From: Arthrobacter ruber
GTDB lineage: Bacteria > Actinomycetota > Actinomycetes > Actinomycetales > Micrococcaceae
Direction of reading: 5' to 3'
NCBI RefSeq assembly: GCF_002954225.1
Contig: NZ_PPTH01000016.1
Span: forward strand, 315,114-379,113
Length of the DNA: 64,000 nt
This document shows positions 46,666 to 56,390 of the stretch, piece by piece. The translations under genes were made by a program, and so were the position numbers. The notes under the pieces are model-generated. The model worked only from the letters and a program-made list of their open reading frames with translations, ran no database searches and was not told the DNA's origin. Positions within the stretch are counted from its first letter, which is position 1. Every line of letters starts with the position of its first letter.

Positions 46666-47922
46666 TCACAGACCTTTCCGACCGGATCTCCTGACGCCGG
46701 AGATGAGGAGGAGGCCGCCGATGGAGGCGCAGCACAGCATGACGACGGCGGTCGGCACAGGGGAAGACAGCCCGAACATGCCGGAGACAGGAGCAATGAC
46801 GGCCGATCCGGCCATGTTGGATGCTCCGAGGAGGGACGCTGCGGTGCCGGCACGCAGGCCGTGGTGCTCCAGGGCCGTGGCCTGAAGTGCCGGGGACACC
46901 AGTCCGAAGGCGGTCGTGAACGCCATGATCGGCGCGGTCAGGCCCCACAGGCCGAACTCCGGGGCCACGCCGACGCTCAGCAGCAGGATCACCATGGCCG
47001 CCACCAGGGCGACCGCCCCGATGCGGATCACGAGCACGGACGAGGAGCGCCGGGCAATGAAGCCTCCGGCCTGCGCCCCGAGCACCATCAGCGCACCCTG
47101 GGCCCCGAACAGCAGTGCGTAACCCGTAGGGGTCAGCCCGAACACTTCCTGCAGCAGGAAAGCACTGCCCGCCATGTACGACATCATCGCCGCGAACAGG
47201 AATCCTCCGGCCAGCGCGAGGTCGCGGAACTGACGGTCGCCCAGAAGACTGCGGTAGTCGTCACGCACGCGCACACCCTTCCGGAGCAGGCGGCGGTCGG
47301 CAGTGTGGGTCTCATTGCGCAGCAGGATCACCCCTGCGATACAGAGCAGCACCAGACCATAGAGGAGCAGGATCCAGAAGAGCCCTCTCCATCCCACGAC
47401 CTGCAACAGCTGCGCGCCAAGGGCGGGTGAGATCACCACGAACACTCCCGAGGCAATGGCCAACCGTGCCAGGAACACCAGCAACTGCTTGCCGGCATAC
47501 AGGTCCCGGACGATCGCAAGGGCGATGACCGCACACGCCGCCGAGCCCATGCCCTGGAACGCCCGGCTCACGATCAACCACCCGAGGTCAGGGGCGAGGG
47601 CGCACGAGGCTGTCGCGAGGCAGTAGACGACGATCATCACCGAGAGCGGACGGGCCCGTCCGACAGCGTCGGACACCGGTCCTGACGCCAACTGACCGAT
47701 CCCCATACCGATGAAGGCCGCCGTGAGAGTGAGCTGGACGCCGGACTCGGGGGAGCCGAAATCGCGGCGGATCGTAGGAAGGGACGGCAGGTACAGGTCC
47801 ATGGTCAGCGGCCAGATCACCTGGAGCATCACAAGGGCGAGGACGAGAAGAACGACCCGCTGTCGAGGTCCCTTCTGATCGGTTCGGGATGGGTCGGGAA
47901 CCACGTGAGCTGTGTGCTCCAT
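46666..47922 (-). CDS. MFS drug exporter, Bcr/CflA type
   Basis: A 418-residue transporter with about 12 hydrophobic segments. The first helix ends WPLTMDLYLPSLPTI, the Bcr/CflA hallmark. GQLASGPVSDAVGRARPL is the loop 2-3 MFS motif, and GMGSAACAVIALAIVRDLY is the drug:H+ antiporter motif C/B region. ATG 47922 has AGGAGG 8 bases upstream; in-frame sequence further upstream is Arg/Pro-rich and not family-like. Convergent with the VOC gene. Substrate range unknown. Confidence 0.9.
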   Translation of the reverse strand: MEHTAHVVPDPSRTDQKGPRQRVVLLVLALVMLQVIWPLTMDLYLPSLPTIRRDFGSPESGVQLTLTAAFIGMGIGQLASGPVSDAVGRARPLSVMIVVYCLATASCALAPDLGWLIVSRAFQGMGSAACAVIALAIVRDLYAGKQLLVFLARLAIASGVFVVISPALGAQLLQVVGWRGLFWILLLYGLVLLCIAGVILLRNETHTADRRLLRKGVRVRDDYRSLLGDRQFRDLALAGGFLFAAMMSYMAGSAFLLQEVFGLTPTGYALLFGAQGALMVLGAQAGGFIARRSSSVLVIRIGAVALVAAMVILLLSVGVAPEFGLWGLTAPIMAFTTAFGLVSPALQATALEHHGLRAGTAASLLGASNMAGSAVIAPVSGMFGLSSPVPTAVVMLCCASIGGLLLISGVRRSGRKGL

Positions 47923-48138
47923 GCAGCGGGCCTCCTGGATAGCGCTTTCCCTCCATCTAAGTACGGAACGCTGCATCTGGATAGGCCGGAGAAGTCGACT
48001 CGGCGACCTCACGGGTCGCATTGGACGAGCCCGCGGGAGCCCTCGATCCGGCATCATCGGCCGGGGCATGACTATCGACCGGCGCGTGAGCGAGTGCCGG
48101 TGCACATGAAGCTATCGATGCTCGCCATGCCCCCACAT

Positions 48139-49227
48139 CTACACGGAGACTCTCGGCCGGCGGTCCGGGGCCCCCACCGATCCGCGGAGCAGTAGCTCCG
48201 ATTCGAACAGCAGATTCCCAGGCTGCAGCGGACGCCCCAGGATCTGATCGAGCAGCGCAGTTGCCGTCGCTGCCCCGATATCGTAGACGGGTTGGGCGAC
48301 CACCGTGATGGGCGGTTTCATGAGCTGCGCCCACGGCATGTCGTCGTACATCATGAACGACACGTCATCGGGGATCCTCATATCGAGGTCCTGGATGGTG
48401 CGAAGTACATCCAGGGCGATCAGGCTGTCGGACGCGATGATCGCCGTGGCCGGCGACGCGCATTGCAGCAGTTCCTCGACGATCTCGCGGATGGGTTTCG
48501 GCTTACCCGCACTCAGGCGGATCAGATCCTCGGATGTCGGGATGCCGGCAGCACGGAACGCCCTGCGCATGCCGGCCAGACGTTCGGACACAGGGTTGGT
48601 GCCCAGGTCCAGCTCCTCGCCGGGCGACCAGCTCCCGACGTCGAGCGACGAGATGTACCCGATGCGGGTATGTCCGACCTCGATCAGGTGACTCACCGCT
48701 TCGAACGCCGTCCCGTCCATCTTCGCCATGGCGGCACTCACTCCCAGGGCGGGGATCTGGCGGTCGAGCAGCACGAGCGGACGGCCCGATTCGACGACAT
48801 CCCGCAGGTGGTCCACCGACAGTTGCGAAGCAGGCGCCACAATCATGCCGTCGACGCGCTTGTCCAGCAGGACGCGCACGGCTTCCGCTTCTGCGGTGAC
48901 ATCCTCCCCCGTATTGATGAGGATCACGTCGAAACCCTCTGCTTTGGCGGCATCCGAGATGCCCCGCATGGCGAGGCTGAAGAAGGGATTCTCGATGTCT
49001 CCCACCACGACGCCGAGCGTCTTGGACCTGCCGGTATTCATGCTCCGCGCTACTTCGTTCGGACGGTACTCCAGCGCCGCAGCGGCCGCCAGTACCCGGG
49101 AGCGGACCTCATCACTGACAGCACCGTAGGCACCCAGTGCCCGAGCGGCCTGCGCCTTCGACACCTTCGCTTCCCGTGCGACATCTGCGACCGTCGCATC
49201 CTTGCGGCGAGAGGAAGAAGTACTCAT
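48139..49227 (-). CDS. LacI-family regulator of the divergent amino acid-type ABC operon
   Basis: A 362-residue LacI regulator. The helix-turn-helix is ATVADVAREAKVSKAQAARA at 11-30, with the hinge RPNEVARSMNTGRSKTLGVV; the periplasmic-binding-like effector domain ends with PDDVSFMMYDDMPWAQLM and GAATATALLDQILG. ATG 49227 has GAAAGG upstream. The 182-base divergent region carries two copies of a 14-bp near-palindrome. A LacI (sugar-type) sensor paired with an amino acid-type importer suggests a ligand with both sugar and amino acid parts. Confidence 0.9.
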   Translation of the reverse strand: MSTSSSRRKDATVADVAREAKVSKAQAARALGAYGAVSDEVRSRVLAAAAALEYRPNEVARSMNTGRSKTLGVVVGDIENPFFSLAMRGISDAAKAEGFDVILINTGEDVTAEAEAVRVLLDKRVDGMIVAPASQLSVDHLRDVVESGRPLVLLDRQIPALGVSAAMAKMDGTAFEAVSHLIEVGHTRIGYISSLDVGSWSPGEELDLGTNPVSERLAGMRRAFRAAGIPTSEDLIRLSAGKPKPIREIVEELLQCASPATAIIASDSLIALDVLRTIQDLDMRIPDDVSFMMYDDMPWAQLMKPPITVVAQPVYDIGAATATALLDQILGRPLQPGNLLFESELLLRGSVGAPDRRPRVSV

Positions 49228-49292
49228 CGTGACCTTTCCGGAAAGGTTGACCCTCAACGGATCAGTGTGTAGATTCCTCAGCAACCCAAATG

Positions 49293-49331
49293 TGAGTCCG
49301 GTCTCACTCTAACGGATTGAGACCGGACTCA
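49293..49331. promoter_or_regulatory. Paired LacI operators
   Basis: TGAGTCCGGTCTCA (49293-49306) and its exact reverse complement TGAGACCGGACTCA (49318-49331). Each is near-palindromic with a central CCGG, typical of LacI-family sites. Centres are 25 bp apart. They lie between the LacI gene and the binding-protein gene. Confidence 0.7.
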
Positions 49332-49409
49332 ACGAGGGGTTGGCCTTCCTTCTTCCAGCAACTTCCCGGCTGTCCGGCACCGAAGTGCCATCATCGATTG
49401 GACGAACCA

Positions 49410-50282
49410 GTGAACAAAGTCTTCCGCTTCCGCCCCATGGCCACCGCCGCGGCCACCACCCTGGCCGCACTGCTGGTCCTCACGGGATGCGGGTCCTCCC
49501 CTTCGGCATCCCCGGAGGAGAACCCCTATGGCCTGATCGAACCAGGCACCATCCGTGTGGCGAGCCTGGGTGATGCCAAGCCCTACACGTTCACGGATGA
49601 GAGCGGGAACTTCACCGGTTTCGACGTCGAACTGTTCCAGGACGTAGCAGGGCGCATCGGCGTGGACGACGTCGTCTTCACCGGGCAGGATTTCTCCGGC
49701 CTGCTGTCGGCCGTCGCGAACGGGCAGTTCGACGTCGGTGTCGCAGCCATCGGCATCACGGAGGAGCGCAAGCAGACCGTGGAATTCTCGGAGGGCTACC
49801 TCGCCGGCTACCTCACCGTCATCACCACGAAGGACTCAGGCGTGAAGGACGCCGAAAGCCTCGACGGTCACCGGCTGGGCGTCGTGCAGGGGACCTTGCA
49901 GGAGGCGTACGCGGTGAAGAACTTCACCGACACCGACCTCGTCCGCTTCCCGGACAACAACTCGGCCATTGCCGCCGTCAACGGCGGGTCCGTCGATGCC
50001 CACTTCCTCGATTACGAAGCGGCCAAGGACTACACGGAGAAATTCGGCCTGGTCTCGGCTGCGGACATCCCGTCGTTCGATGCTCCGGCAGGGTTCGCTC
50101 TCGCCAAGGGCAACGACGAGTTGAAGACTGCGCTCGACGAGGGTCTGGCCGAGGCGATGGAGGACGGTACATGGAAGGAGCTCTACGAGAAGTGGTTCCC
50201 CGGCTCGCCGATGCCCGAGCAGTACCTGCCGTCCGCCGAACGCACGTCCGAGCCGACTCCCGAACCGACCCCGAGCAACTAG
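49410..50282 (+). CDS. Polar amino acid-type ABC binding lipoprotein (family 3)
   Basis: A 290-residue solute-binding lipoprotein. Lipobox VLTGC (Cys near 27), Ser/Pro linker, then [20 protein letters not shown] and [17 protein letters not shown], the family-3 N-terminal pattern. [20 protein letters not shown] and [17 protein letters not shown] follow. It starts at GTG 49410 (VNKVFRF), giving a normal-length signal peptide. A Pro/Glu/Thr tail ends the protein. Ligand inferred from context to be an Amadori-type amino acid conjugate. Confidence 0.88.
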   Translation: MNKVFRFRPMATAAATTLAALLVLTGCGSSPSASPEENPYGLIEPGTIRVASLGDAKPYTFTDESGNFTGFDVELFQDVAGRIGVDDVVFTGQDFSGLLSAVANGQFDVGVAAIGITEERKQTVEFSEGYLAGYLTVITTKDSGVKDAESLDGHRLGVVQGTLQEAYAVKNFTDTDLVRFPDNNSAIAAVNGGSVDAHFLDYEAAKDYTEKFGLVSAADIPSFDAPAGFALAKGNDELKTALDEGLAEAMEDGTWKELYEKWFPGSPMPEQYLPSAERTSEPTPEPTPSN

Positions 50283-50377
50283 CTCGGGTCTCGTCCACCC
50301 GAGAACCCACTCGGGAACACCCTCCAAGGGGGCCGCAGAGCGGCCCGCACCCCGGCTACAGACACTGAGAGCTAGAC

Positions 50378-51166
50378 ATGGACTTCCTGGACAATCTGAC
50401 CAAGACATTTCTCGACGTCGACGCGATGCTCGCCGTCCTGCCCCAACTGCTGGGCGTCGGCCTGGTCAACACGCTGATCATCTCCGCTGCAGCGACGGTC
50501 ATCGGGGTGGTGCTGGGAATGGTGGTCGCCGTGATGGGCATATCGACATCGCGCTGGCTCCGGATCCCTGCCCGGATCTACACGGACCTGTTCCGGGGGC
50601 TACCCGCCATCCTGACGATCCTGCTCATCGGTCAGGGCTTTGCCAGGATGAGCCAGGAGATCTTCGGGCCCTCGCCGTATCCGCTGGGCATCATCGCTCT
50701 CAGCCTCATCGCCAGCGCCTACATCGGCGAGATCTTCCGCGCCGGCATTCAAAGCGTGGAGAAGGGGCAGCTGGAAGCCTGCCGTGCCCTCGGCATGGGG
50801 TACGGCAAGGCCATGGCGCTGGTCGTCATCCCGCAGGGAGTGCGACGGGTCCTTCCAGCCCTGGTGAACCAGTTCATCGCGATCGTGAAGGACTCCTCCC
50901 TGGTCTACTTCCTGGGCCTCCTGGTCTCCGAACGTGAACTCTTCCGCGTCGGCCAGGACGCAGCGGTACTGACAGGGAACCTCTCGCCCCTGGTGATGGC
51001 GGGAGTCTTCTACCTGATCATCACCGTCCCCCTGACCCACCTGGTCAACTACTTCGATGCCCGCTTCCGCAGCGGACGGCGCCGCCCCACAGCCCCCAGC
51101 AGCGGACTGAACGAAGTCAAAGAACTCGATGCGGTCACGCCGCACATCACAGGGAGCAACACATGA
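50378..51166 (+). CDS. Polar amino acid ABC transporter permease
   Basis: A 262-residue HisM/GlnP-type permease with about five helices. LLGVGLVNTLIISAAATVIG is the characteristic first helix and ACRALGMGYGKAMALVVIPQ the EAA loop. RIYTDLFRGLPAILTILLIG and VKDSSLVYFLGL are family blocks. ATG 50378, 95 bases after the binding protein. Stop overlaps the ATPase ATG. Confidence 0.93.
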   Translation: MDFLDNLTKTFLDVDAMLAVLPQLLGVGLVNTLIISAAATVIGVVLGMVVAVMGISTSRWLRIPARIYTDLFRGLPAILTILLIGQGFARMSQEIFGPSPYPLGIIALSLIASAYIGEIFRAGIQSVEKGQLEACRALGMGYGKAMALVVIPQGVRRVLPALVNQFIAIVKDSSLVYFLGLLVSERELFRVGQDAAVLTGNLSPLVMAGVFYLIITVPLTHLVNYFDARFRSGRRRPTAPSSGLNEVKELDAVTPHITGSNT

Positions 51167-51930
51167 GCACCTCCACGAACACCTCCGCCGATCTCCTCAC
51201 GTTCAGGGGGTCCAGCCTGGAAGTCCGGGACCTCACGATGGCCTTCGGCGACATCAAGGTCCTGCGCGGTGTGAGCCTGTCGATAGCCCCGGGAACCACG
51301 ACCTGCATCATCGGGCCCTCGGGCTCGGGGAAGTCCACCCTGCTCCGCGGCATCAACCGCCTCCATGAACCCGCGGGCGGGGACGTGCTCCTCGATGGAG
51401 AGAGCGCGCTGAACGTCAAACCGGACGTCCTGCGCAGTCGCATCGGCATGGTCTTCCAGCACTTCAACCTCTTCCCCGACCACACCGCACTCGAGAACGT
51501 CGCCCTCGCGCTCTGGAGCGTCAAGGGCATGTCGAAGGCGGAAGCCAGGGAACGCGCCCGACGCCGGCTCGCCGAGGTCGGCCTCGCCGAACGCGCCAAC
51601 CACCGCCCCCGGGACCTCTCCGGAGGCCAGCAGCAACGCGTCGCCATCGCCCGGGCCCTGGCGATGGAACCGGAAGTCATGCTGTTCGACGAAGCCACCT
51701 CCGCACTGGATCCGGAACTCGTCAAGGGCGTCCTGACCCTCATGGCCGGTCTCTGCGAGCGCGGGATGACGATGGCCGTCGTCACCCATGAGATGGGTTT
51801 CGCCCGCAGGGTCGCCGATCAGGTGGTGTTCATGGACGAGGGTGAAGTCATCGAAGCCGGCAAACCCGCCGACCTCTTCGACAACCCCCGGAGCGAGCGC
51901 CTCCGGCGCTTCCTGTCGGAGGTCCTCTGA
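51163..51930 (+). CDS. Polar amino acid ABC transporter ATPase
   Basis: A 255-residue GlnQ/HisP-type ATPase. Walker A GPSGSGKST (near 50), Q-loop FQHFNLFPDHTALENV, signature [16 protein letters not shown], Walker B MLFDEATSALDPEL, H-loop VVTHEMGFARRV. ATGA overlap with the permease and TGATG with the oxidoreductase at 51930, so the four genes are tightly coupled. Confidence 0.94.
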   Translation: MSTSTNTSADLLTFRGSSLEVRDLTMAFGDIKVLRGVSLSIAPGTTTCIIGPSGSGKSTLLRGINRLHEPAGGDVLLDGESALNVKPDVLRSRIGMVFQHFNLFPDHTALENVALALWSVKGMSKAEARERARRRLAEVGLAERANHRPRDLSGGQQQRVAIARALAMEPEVMLFDEATSALDPELVKGVLTLMAGLCERGMTMAVVTHEMGFARRVADQVVFMDEGEVIEAGKPADLFDNPRSERLRRFLSEVL

Positions 51931-52976
51931 TGCGCGATGCCGGCCTCCTCCGCACCGCCGTCCTCGGGTTCGGCGTATCCGGCAAGGTCTTCCACGCCCC
52001 GCTCATCGAGGCGGACCCGGACTACTCACTGGACGTGATCGTCACCGCGAACCCCGCCCGGGCCGGCCTCGCCGCACAGTCCTATCCCGGAGCCCGGATC
52101 ATCGGAACGGCAGAGGAACTGTTCACCGCTCTCGATTCCGGTGAACTGGAACTGGACCTCCTCGTCCTGGGGACACCTCCCGGCACACATGTGGAACTGG
52201 CGAACAAGGCCTTCGACCGCGGGCTGAACGTCGTCGTGGACAAACCCTTCGTACCCACGAGCGCGGAGGGCGAGATCCTCATCGAGCGAGCCGCCGGGGC
52301 CGGGGTGATGCTCACCGTGTTCCAGAACCGTCGCTGGGACGCGGACTACCTGACACTGAAGAAACTGCTCGATGACGGCGCCCTGGGACAGGTCCGGTCC
52401 TTCGAGTCCCGGTTCGAGTGGTGGATGCCCGAGGGCTTCGGCAACTGGCGGGACGAGGCCACCATCGCCGAAGGCGGGGGGATCCTCCACGACCTCGGAG
52501 CACACCTCATCGACCAGGCCATCGAACTCTTCGGCCCCGTTTCCGGGACCTACGGCGAGACCGCAGCGTACACCCCCGGCAGTGGCGCCGACCAGGACAG
52601 CTTCGTGTCGCTGCAGCACCGGTCAGGAGTCCGGTCGCGGCTGTGGATGAACGGTCTTGCAGCACAGGTCGGAGCCCGGTTCCACGTCCTCGGATCCACC
52701 GCCGGATACACCACGTGGGGGCTGGACGGGCAGGAAGCGGCACTGGCATCCGGAATGCTCCCCACCCATGAGAAGTACGGCGTGGAGCCCGACAGCAGGT
52801 GGGGCCTGCTCGGTGTCGACGGCGCGACGGTGCCCGTACCCGCCGAGCGCGGCAGCTACCCCACGTTCTACACCCTGCTTGCCGCAGCGCTGCGCGACGG
52901 GACACCACCCCCGGTCGATCCCGCCCGATCGGTCGCGGTCCTGCGGATCATCGAGAAAATCCACGGCGCCGGCTGA
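51930..52976 (+). CDS. Gfo/Idh/MocA-family oxidoreductase
   Basis: A 348-residue NAD(P)-dependent oxidoreductase. The Rossmann motif AVLGFGVSGKVFHAPLI lies near 10-26 and VVVDKPFVPTSAEGE near 92 is the EKP-type motif. GGGILHDLGAHLIDQAIELF supplies the catalytic region (Asp/His). Members act on sugars, inositols and sugar derivatives. Located between the importer and a candidate Amadori oxidase, it could reduce a dicarbonyl sugar such as glucosone, which is inference only. Confidence 0.88.
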   Translation: MRDAGLLRTAVLGFGVSGKVFHAPLIEADPDYSLDVIVTANPARAGLAAQSYPGARIIGTAEELFTALDSGELELDLLVLGTPPGTHVELANKAFDRGLNVVVDKPFVPTSAEGEILIERAAGAGVMLTVFQNRRWDADYLTLKKLLDDGALGQVRSFESRFEWWMPEGFGNWRDEATIAEGGGILHDLGAHLIDQAIELFGPVSGTYGETAAYTPGSGADQDSFVSLQHRSGVRSRLWMNGLAAQVGARFHVLGSTAGYTTWGLDGQEAALASGMLPTHEKYGVEPDSRWGLLGVDGATVPVPAERGSYPTFYTLLAAALRDGTPPPVDPARSVAVLRIIEKIHGAG

Positions 52977-53009
52977 CCGGCCGACGCCTCCCCAGAAAGA
53001 GAGTTATCC

Positions 53010-54125
53010 ATGACCCCCTCCCCCTCCCGCGTGGCCGTTATCGGCGGCGGCATCCTCGGCGTCTCCGCCGCTGTCCACCTGCTGCGCGGTGGTGCGTCCG
53101 TCGTCCTGGTGACCGAGGCCGAGCTGGCCAGCGGCGCCTCCGGGCGGTCGCTGTCCTGGCTGAACTCCGCAGGCGAACGCACCACCCCGTACCACGAGCT
53201 GCGCGTGGCCGGCATCGACCGGTACCGCACGCTCTTCGCTGCGGACCCGACCCGGGAATGGCTCCACTTCGACGGCGGCCTCCACTGGGCAGCCGACGGT
53301 GAGGACGGCACCACCAGGGACCGCCACGCCTACGAGAAGGCGCACGGTTACGACTCGCGACTGGTCACCCCCGAAACGGTCGGCGACTACACCACGGGCA
53401 TCAATCCGGAGTCCGTCCCCGGCGCGGCCATCTTCAACCCGGGCGAGGGATGGGTCAGCCTGCCGCACCTGATCGAATTCCTCATGGACGAGTTCAAGCA
53501 CCGCGGGGGCGAACTGGTGACCCACGCAGGCAAGACCTCCGTCCAGGTCACGGACGGACAAACCACCGGGGTGACAACCGCGCAGGGCGAGCAGTACCAC
53601 GCCGACACGGTCGTGGTGGCCTGTGGCCCGCAGACCCCCGCCGTGGTCAAGGAACTCGGGGTGGAGATCCCCGACGCCTCACCGGTGTCGATGCTCGTCC
53701 TCACCGAACCGGTAGCCCAGGAGGTGCGACCCGTCATGAACACCCCGCGCGCCGCGCTCCGGCCGAATCCCGGGAACACCCTGGCGCTGGACCATGACTG
53801 GTACGAGGAAAGCATCACCGAGAACGCGGATGGCACCTACACCATCCCGGAATCAGTGGTGCAGCAACTGGCGGACGAAGCCTCCGTGCTGCTCCAGGGA
53901 GAACCGCCGCTGAAGGCTGCCTCGTGGAAGCTCGGTCGCAAGCCGATCCCGGGTGACGGTGAACCCGTCTTCGGAGAGCTGCAGGAAGTCCCCGGGTGCT
54001 TCGTCGCCTTCACCCACTCCGGGGCGACCCTCGGGCTCATCGCAGGCGAACTGCTGGCCGAGGAGATCCTGACCGGACAGAAGCATCCGATGCTCGCGAC
54101 GTTCCGGCCCGAGCGGTTCCACTGA
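53010..54125 (+). CDS. DAO-fold FAD oxidase, candidate fructosyl-amino-acid oxidase
   Basis: A 371-residue flavoprotein. The FAD motif RVAVIGGGILGVSAAVHLL is at the N-terminus, the flavin-contact ELASGASGRSLSWLNSAGER near 45-60, and the end is FVAFTHSGATLGLIAGELLA. Length matches the roughly 370-residue bacterial fructosyl-amino-acid oxidases known from Corynebacterium and Arthrobacter, as I recall. Other DAO members (glycine or sarcosine oxidase, amino acid dehydrogenase) are alternatives. Context favours an Amadori substrate: amino acid-type import, LacI control, a sugar-type reductase and an adjacent fructosamine deglycase cluster. AAGAGAG lies upstream of ATG 53010. A strong terminator follows. 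Confidence 0.75.
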   Translation: MTPSPSRVAVIGGGILGVSAAVHLLRGGASVVLVTEAELASGASGRSLSWLNSAGERTTPYHELRVAGIDRYRTLFAADPTREWLHFDGGLHWAADGEDGTTRDRHAYEKAHGYDSRLVTPETVGDYTTGINPESVPGAAIFNPGEGWVSLPHLIEFLMDEFKHRGGELVTHAGKTSVQVTDGQTTGVTTAQGEQYHADTVVVACGPQTPAVVKELGVEIPDASPVSMLVLTEPVAQEVRPVMNTPRAALRPNPGNTLALDHDWYEESITENADGTYTIPESVVQQLADEASVLLQGEPPLKAASWKLGRKPIPGDGEPVFGELQEVPGCFVAFTHSGATLGLIAGELLAEEILTGQKHPMLATFRPERFH

Positions 54126-54147
54126 CAGAACCTGCTCCGCGCACGAC

Positions 54148-54197
54148 GACGGCCTCCGGGTCGAGGGACCTGCAGCACCCTCGACCCGGAGGCCGTC
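54148..54197 (+). terminator. 20-bp perfect stem terminator hairpin
   Basis: GACGGCCTCCGGGTCGAGGG, a 10-base loop and the exact complement, 23 bases after the FAD oxidase stop. No T-run. It insulates the oxidase operon from the frl-like operon whose promoter follows. Confidence 0.75.
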
Positions 54198-54282
54198 CCG
54201 TCTGTAGGGACAGGAGCATTGCGGTGATCACGGTCGATCGGACGCCCGGTCGGTCGATCCGAGCCGTTTTCTCGCCGACCCG

Positions 54283-54336
54283 TTGACTTCTCCTGCCGAC
54301 CCGGCGAAGATTGAGCGTGATTGATACCGGTATCAA
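54283..54336 (+). promoter_or_regulatory. frlB promoter with LacI operator
   Basis: A -35 box TTGACT (54283-54288), 17-base spacer and -10 box GAAGAT (54306-54311) precede the perfect 16-bp palindrome TTGATACCGGTATCAA (54321-54336), placed at the expected transcription start. The same 14-bp core recurs at 57553, upstream of the binding-protein gene. Confidence 0.65.
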
Positions 54337-54397
54337 CTCGTATCAGTCGTCGCCTCGTAGACGAGAGCGGTTCCCACCAGCAGGAGGAGAAAACGAG

Positions 54398-55396
54398 TTG
54401 CTCGGCTTCAACAAAGAGGAAACCCAGGCCCAGATCAGAAGCGCGATCGCCCTTCGCCCCGAGATCGAGAAAACCGTGGCGTTCATCGAGGAGCGTGGTT
54501 ACGACAACATCTACTTCATCGGCGCCGGCGGCACCTACGCAGCTGTCCTGCCCTACGAGCTCTACTTCCAGGCGTACTCCACCCTCCCGGTGCGTGCGGC
54601 CATCGGCAAGGAGCTGATGCTGGCCCAGGACGCCGCCTTCGGTGAGCGCTCCATCGCCGTCTTCACCTCCATCTCCGGCACCACCGAGGACGTACTCGAA
54701 GCCATCGAGTTCGCCAAGTCCAGGGGCGCCTACACGATCGGTTTCACCGGGTACGACGACAGCCCCTTCGCCCAGGCCGTCGACTGCTCGATCATCTCCG
54801 CACCCAAGACCTGGTTCGATGTCCAGCTCCTGCTGTTCACCACGGGGGTCCTCAGTCGCCGCGGCGAGTTCGACGACTACGAGGCCTTCGCCGACGAACT
54901 CACGAACCTGCCCGACGCGATCGTCGCCGCTGCGGAGCGGGCCGAGCCCATCGCGGAAGCCTTCGCGAGGAAGCACTCCGACACCGACTACTACTTCGTC
55001 GTGGGCGCGGGCAACCTGTGGGGCTACGCCTACCTCTACTCCATGTGCGTGCTCGAGGAGATGCAATGGCTGCGCACCACGCGCGTGCATGGCGCCGAGT
55101 TCTTCCATGGATCGCTCGAGCTCATCGAGAAGGACACGGCACTGCTGCTGTTCAAGGGTGAGGACCAGAGCCGGCCCCTCATGGACCGCGTCGAGAACTT
55201 CGCGGTGAAGTACAGCGACGACGTCACCACCATCGACACGAGGGACTACGCGCTCGAGGGCGTCAGCGAGCGCTTCCGACCCTTCATCGGCCCGATGGTC
55301 ATCGACGCGGTCACGCATCGCTTCAGCAAGCACCTCGAGGCCGTCCGCGGGCACTCGCTCGACCTACGACGCTACTACCGCGTCGTGGAGTACTGA
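54398..55396 (+). CDS. frlB: Fructosamine-6-phosphate deglycase
   Basis: A 332-residue double-SIS-domain protein without a glutaminase domain. It is similar to FrlB, which splits fructoselysine 6-phosphate into glucose 6-phosphate and lysine. The first SIS domain starts NIYFIGAGGTYAAVLPYELY; FTSISGTTEDVLEAIEFAKS is its phosphosugar loop. VHGAEFFHGSLELIEKDTAL corresponds to the FrlB active-site region, and the C-terminus RRYYRVVEY closely resembles that of E. coli FrlB (RRYYGGLVEY, as I recall). The start is TTG 54398 with AGGAGGAG upstream; earlier in-frame codons overlap the operator. First gene of the operon. Confidence 0.85.
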   Translation: MLGFNKEETQAQIRSAIALRPEIEKTVAFIEERGYDNIYFIGAGGTYAAVLPYELYFQAYSTLPVRAAIGKELMLAQDAAFGERSIAVFTSISGTTEDVLEAIEFAKSRGAYTIGFTGYDDSPFAQAVDCSIISAPKTWFDVQLLLFTTGVLSRRGEFDDYEAFADELTNLPDAIVAAAERAEPIAEAFARKHSDTDYYFVVGAGNLWGYAYLYSMCVLEEMQWLRTTRVHGAEFFHGSLELIEKDTALLLFKGEDQSRPLMDRVENFAVKYSDDVTTIDTRDYALEGVSERFRPFIGPMVIDAVTHRFSKHLEAVRGHSLDLRRYYRVVEY

Positions 55397-55454
55397 GTCC
55401 CCAGGAGACGTATCCGGTTGCGGGGCTGGGAACCAGCCCCGCAACCGTTCGATC

Positions 55455-56384
55455 ATGAAAAGAGCAGATGTGAGAGTTGCGGGTTTCGGCGACAACATCG
55501 TCGACCGGTTCATCGACCGCCGGATCATGTATCCCGGTGGCAACTGCGTCAATTTCGCCGTCTACTCCCGACAACTCGGCGTCGACTCCGCCTATCTGGG
55601 CGTGTTCGGAGACGATCACCACGGGCGTTTCGTGCACGGGATCCTGGACAGCCTCGGCATCGACCTGCGCCGCTGCCCGTTCCGGGACGGCCCCAACGGC
55701 GCCACCGATATCGAGGTCGTCGACGGGGAGCGTTTCTTCCGCAGCTGGAACGAAGGCGGCGTGACCGCCAGTGCCCCCTTCCACCTCACGCCCGACGACC
55801 TGGTGTACCTAAGCGGGTTCGACCTCATCCACTCCAGCGTCTTCTCGGCCTCCGTACCGGAGCTACCCGCGCTACGCACCACAGGTGCGCTCGTCTCCTT
55901 CGACTTCTCCGACGACCCGGCGCACCGGACGGACGACTACCTCCACGCCGTCGTACCAGCCATCGATCTTGCGCTCGTGTCCTTCGCCGGCGCAGTCGAG
56001 GCGCAGGTCGAGGACGAGGTGCGACGCATCGCCGCCCATGGCTCACCGCTCGTGCTCGCCACCCGCGGCCCGTACGGCGCCTTACTGTTCGACGGCGAGG
56101 ACTTCCACCGCGTGGGTGCGACCGGCACGGATCCCGGGCGCTTCAAGGACACGATGGGTTGTGGCGACGCCTTCCTCGCCGCGTTCACCCTCTCACTGCT
56201 CCGCTCAGGATGGTCGCGCGCTACTCCTCCGTCGTCCGCCGACATCCGGGACGCTCTCGCCGACGGCTCCCGCTACGCGGCGCTCCAGTGCTACGTCGAA
56301 GGCGCGTTCGCGCACGGACGACGCTTCGACGATGAGGAATACTCGAATCATGAACAGCGTCGAGTGTCCTCAGCCGGAAAATAG
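55455..56384 (+). CDS. frlD: Fructosamine kinase, PfkB family
   Basis: A 309-residue ribokinase-fold kinase similar to FrlD, which phosphorylates the sugar C6 of fructoselysine for FrlB. GFGDNIVDRFIDRRIMYPGG and NCVNFAVYSRQLGVD are the N-terminal block; FSASVPELPALRTTG and VSFDFSDDP parallel E. coli FrlD. The anion-hole/base motif is DTMGCGDAFLAAFTLSL, with Asp as catalytic base. ATG 55455 lacks a clear Shine-Dalgarno; GTG 55470 with AAAAGAG upstream is an alternative. Confidence 0.85.
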   Translation: MKRADVRVAGFGDNIVDRFIDRRIMYPGGNCVNFAVYSRQLGVDSAYLGVFGDDHHGRFVHGILDSLGIDLRRCPFRDGPNGATDIEVVDGERFFRSWNEGGVTASAPFHLTPDDLVYLSGFDLIHSSVFSASVPELPALRTTGALVSFDFSDDPAHRTDDYLHAVVPAIDLALVSFAGAVEAQVEDEVRRIAAHGSPLVLATRGPYGALLFDGEDFHRVGATGTDPGRFKDTMGCGDAFLAAFTLSLLRSGWSRATPPSSADIRDALADGSRYAALQCYVEGAFAHGRRFDDEEYSNHEQRRVSSAGK

Positions 56385-56390
56385 GCGGCG

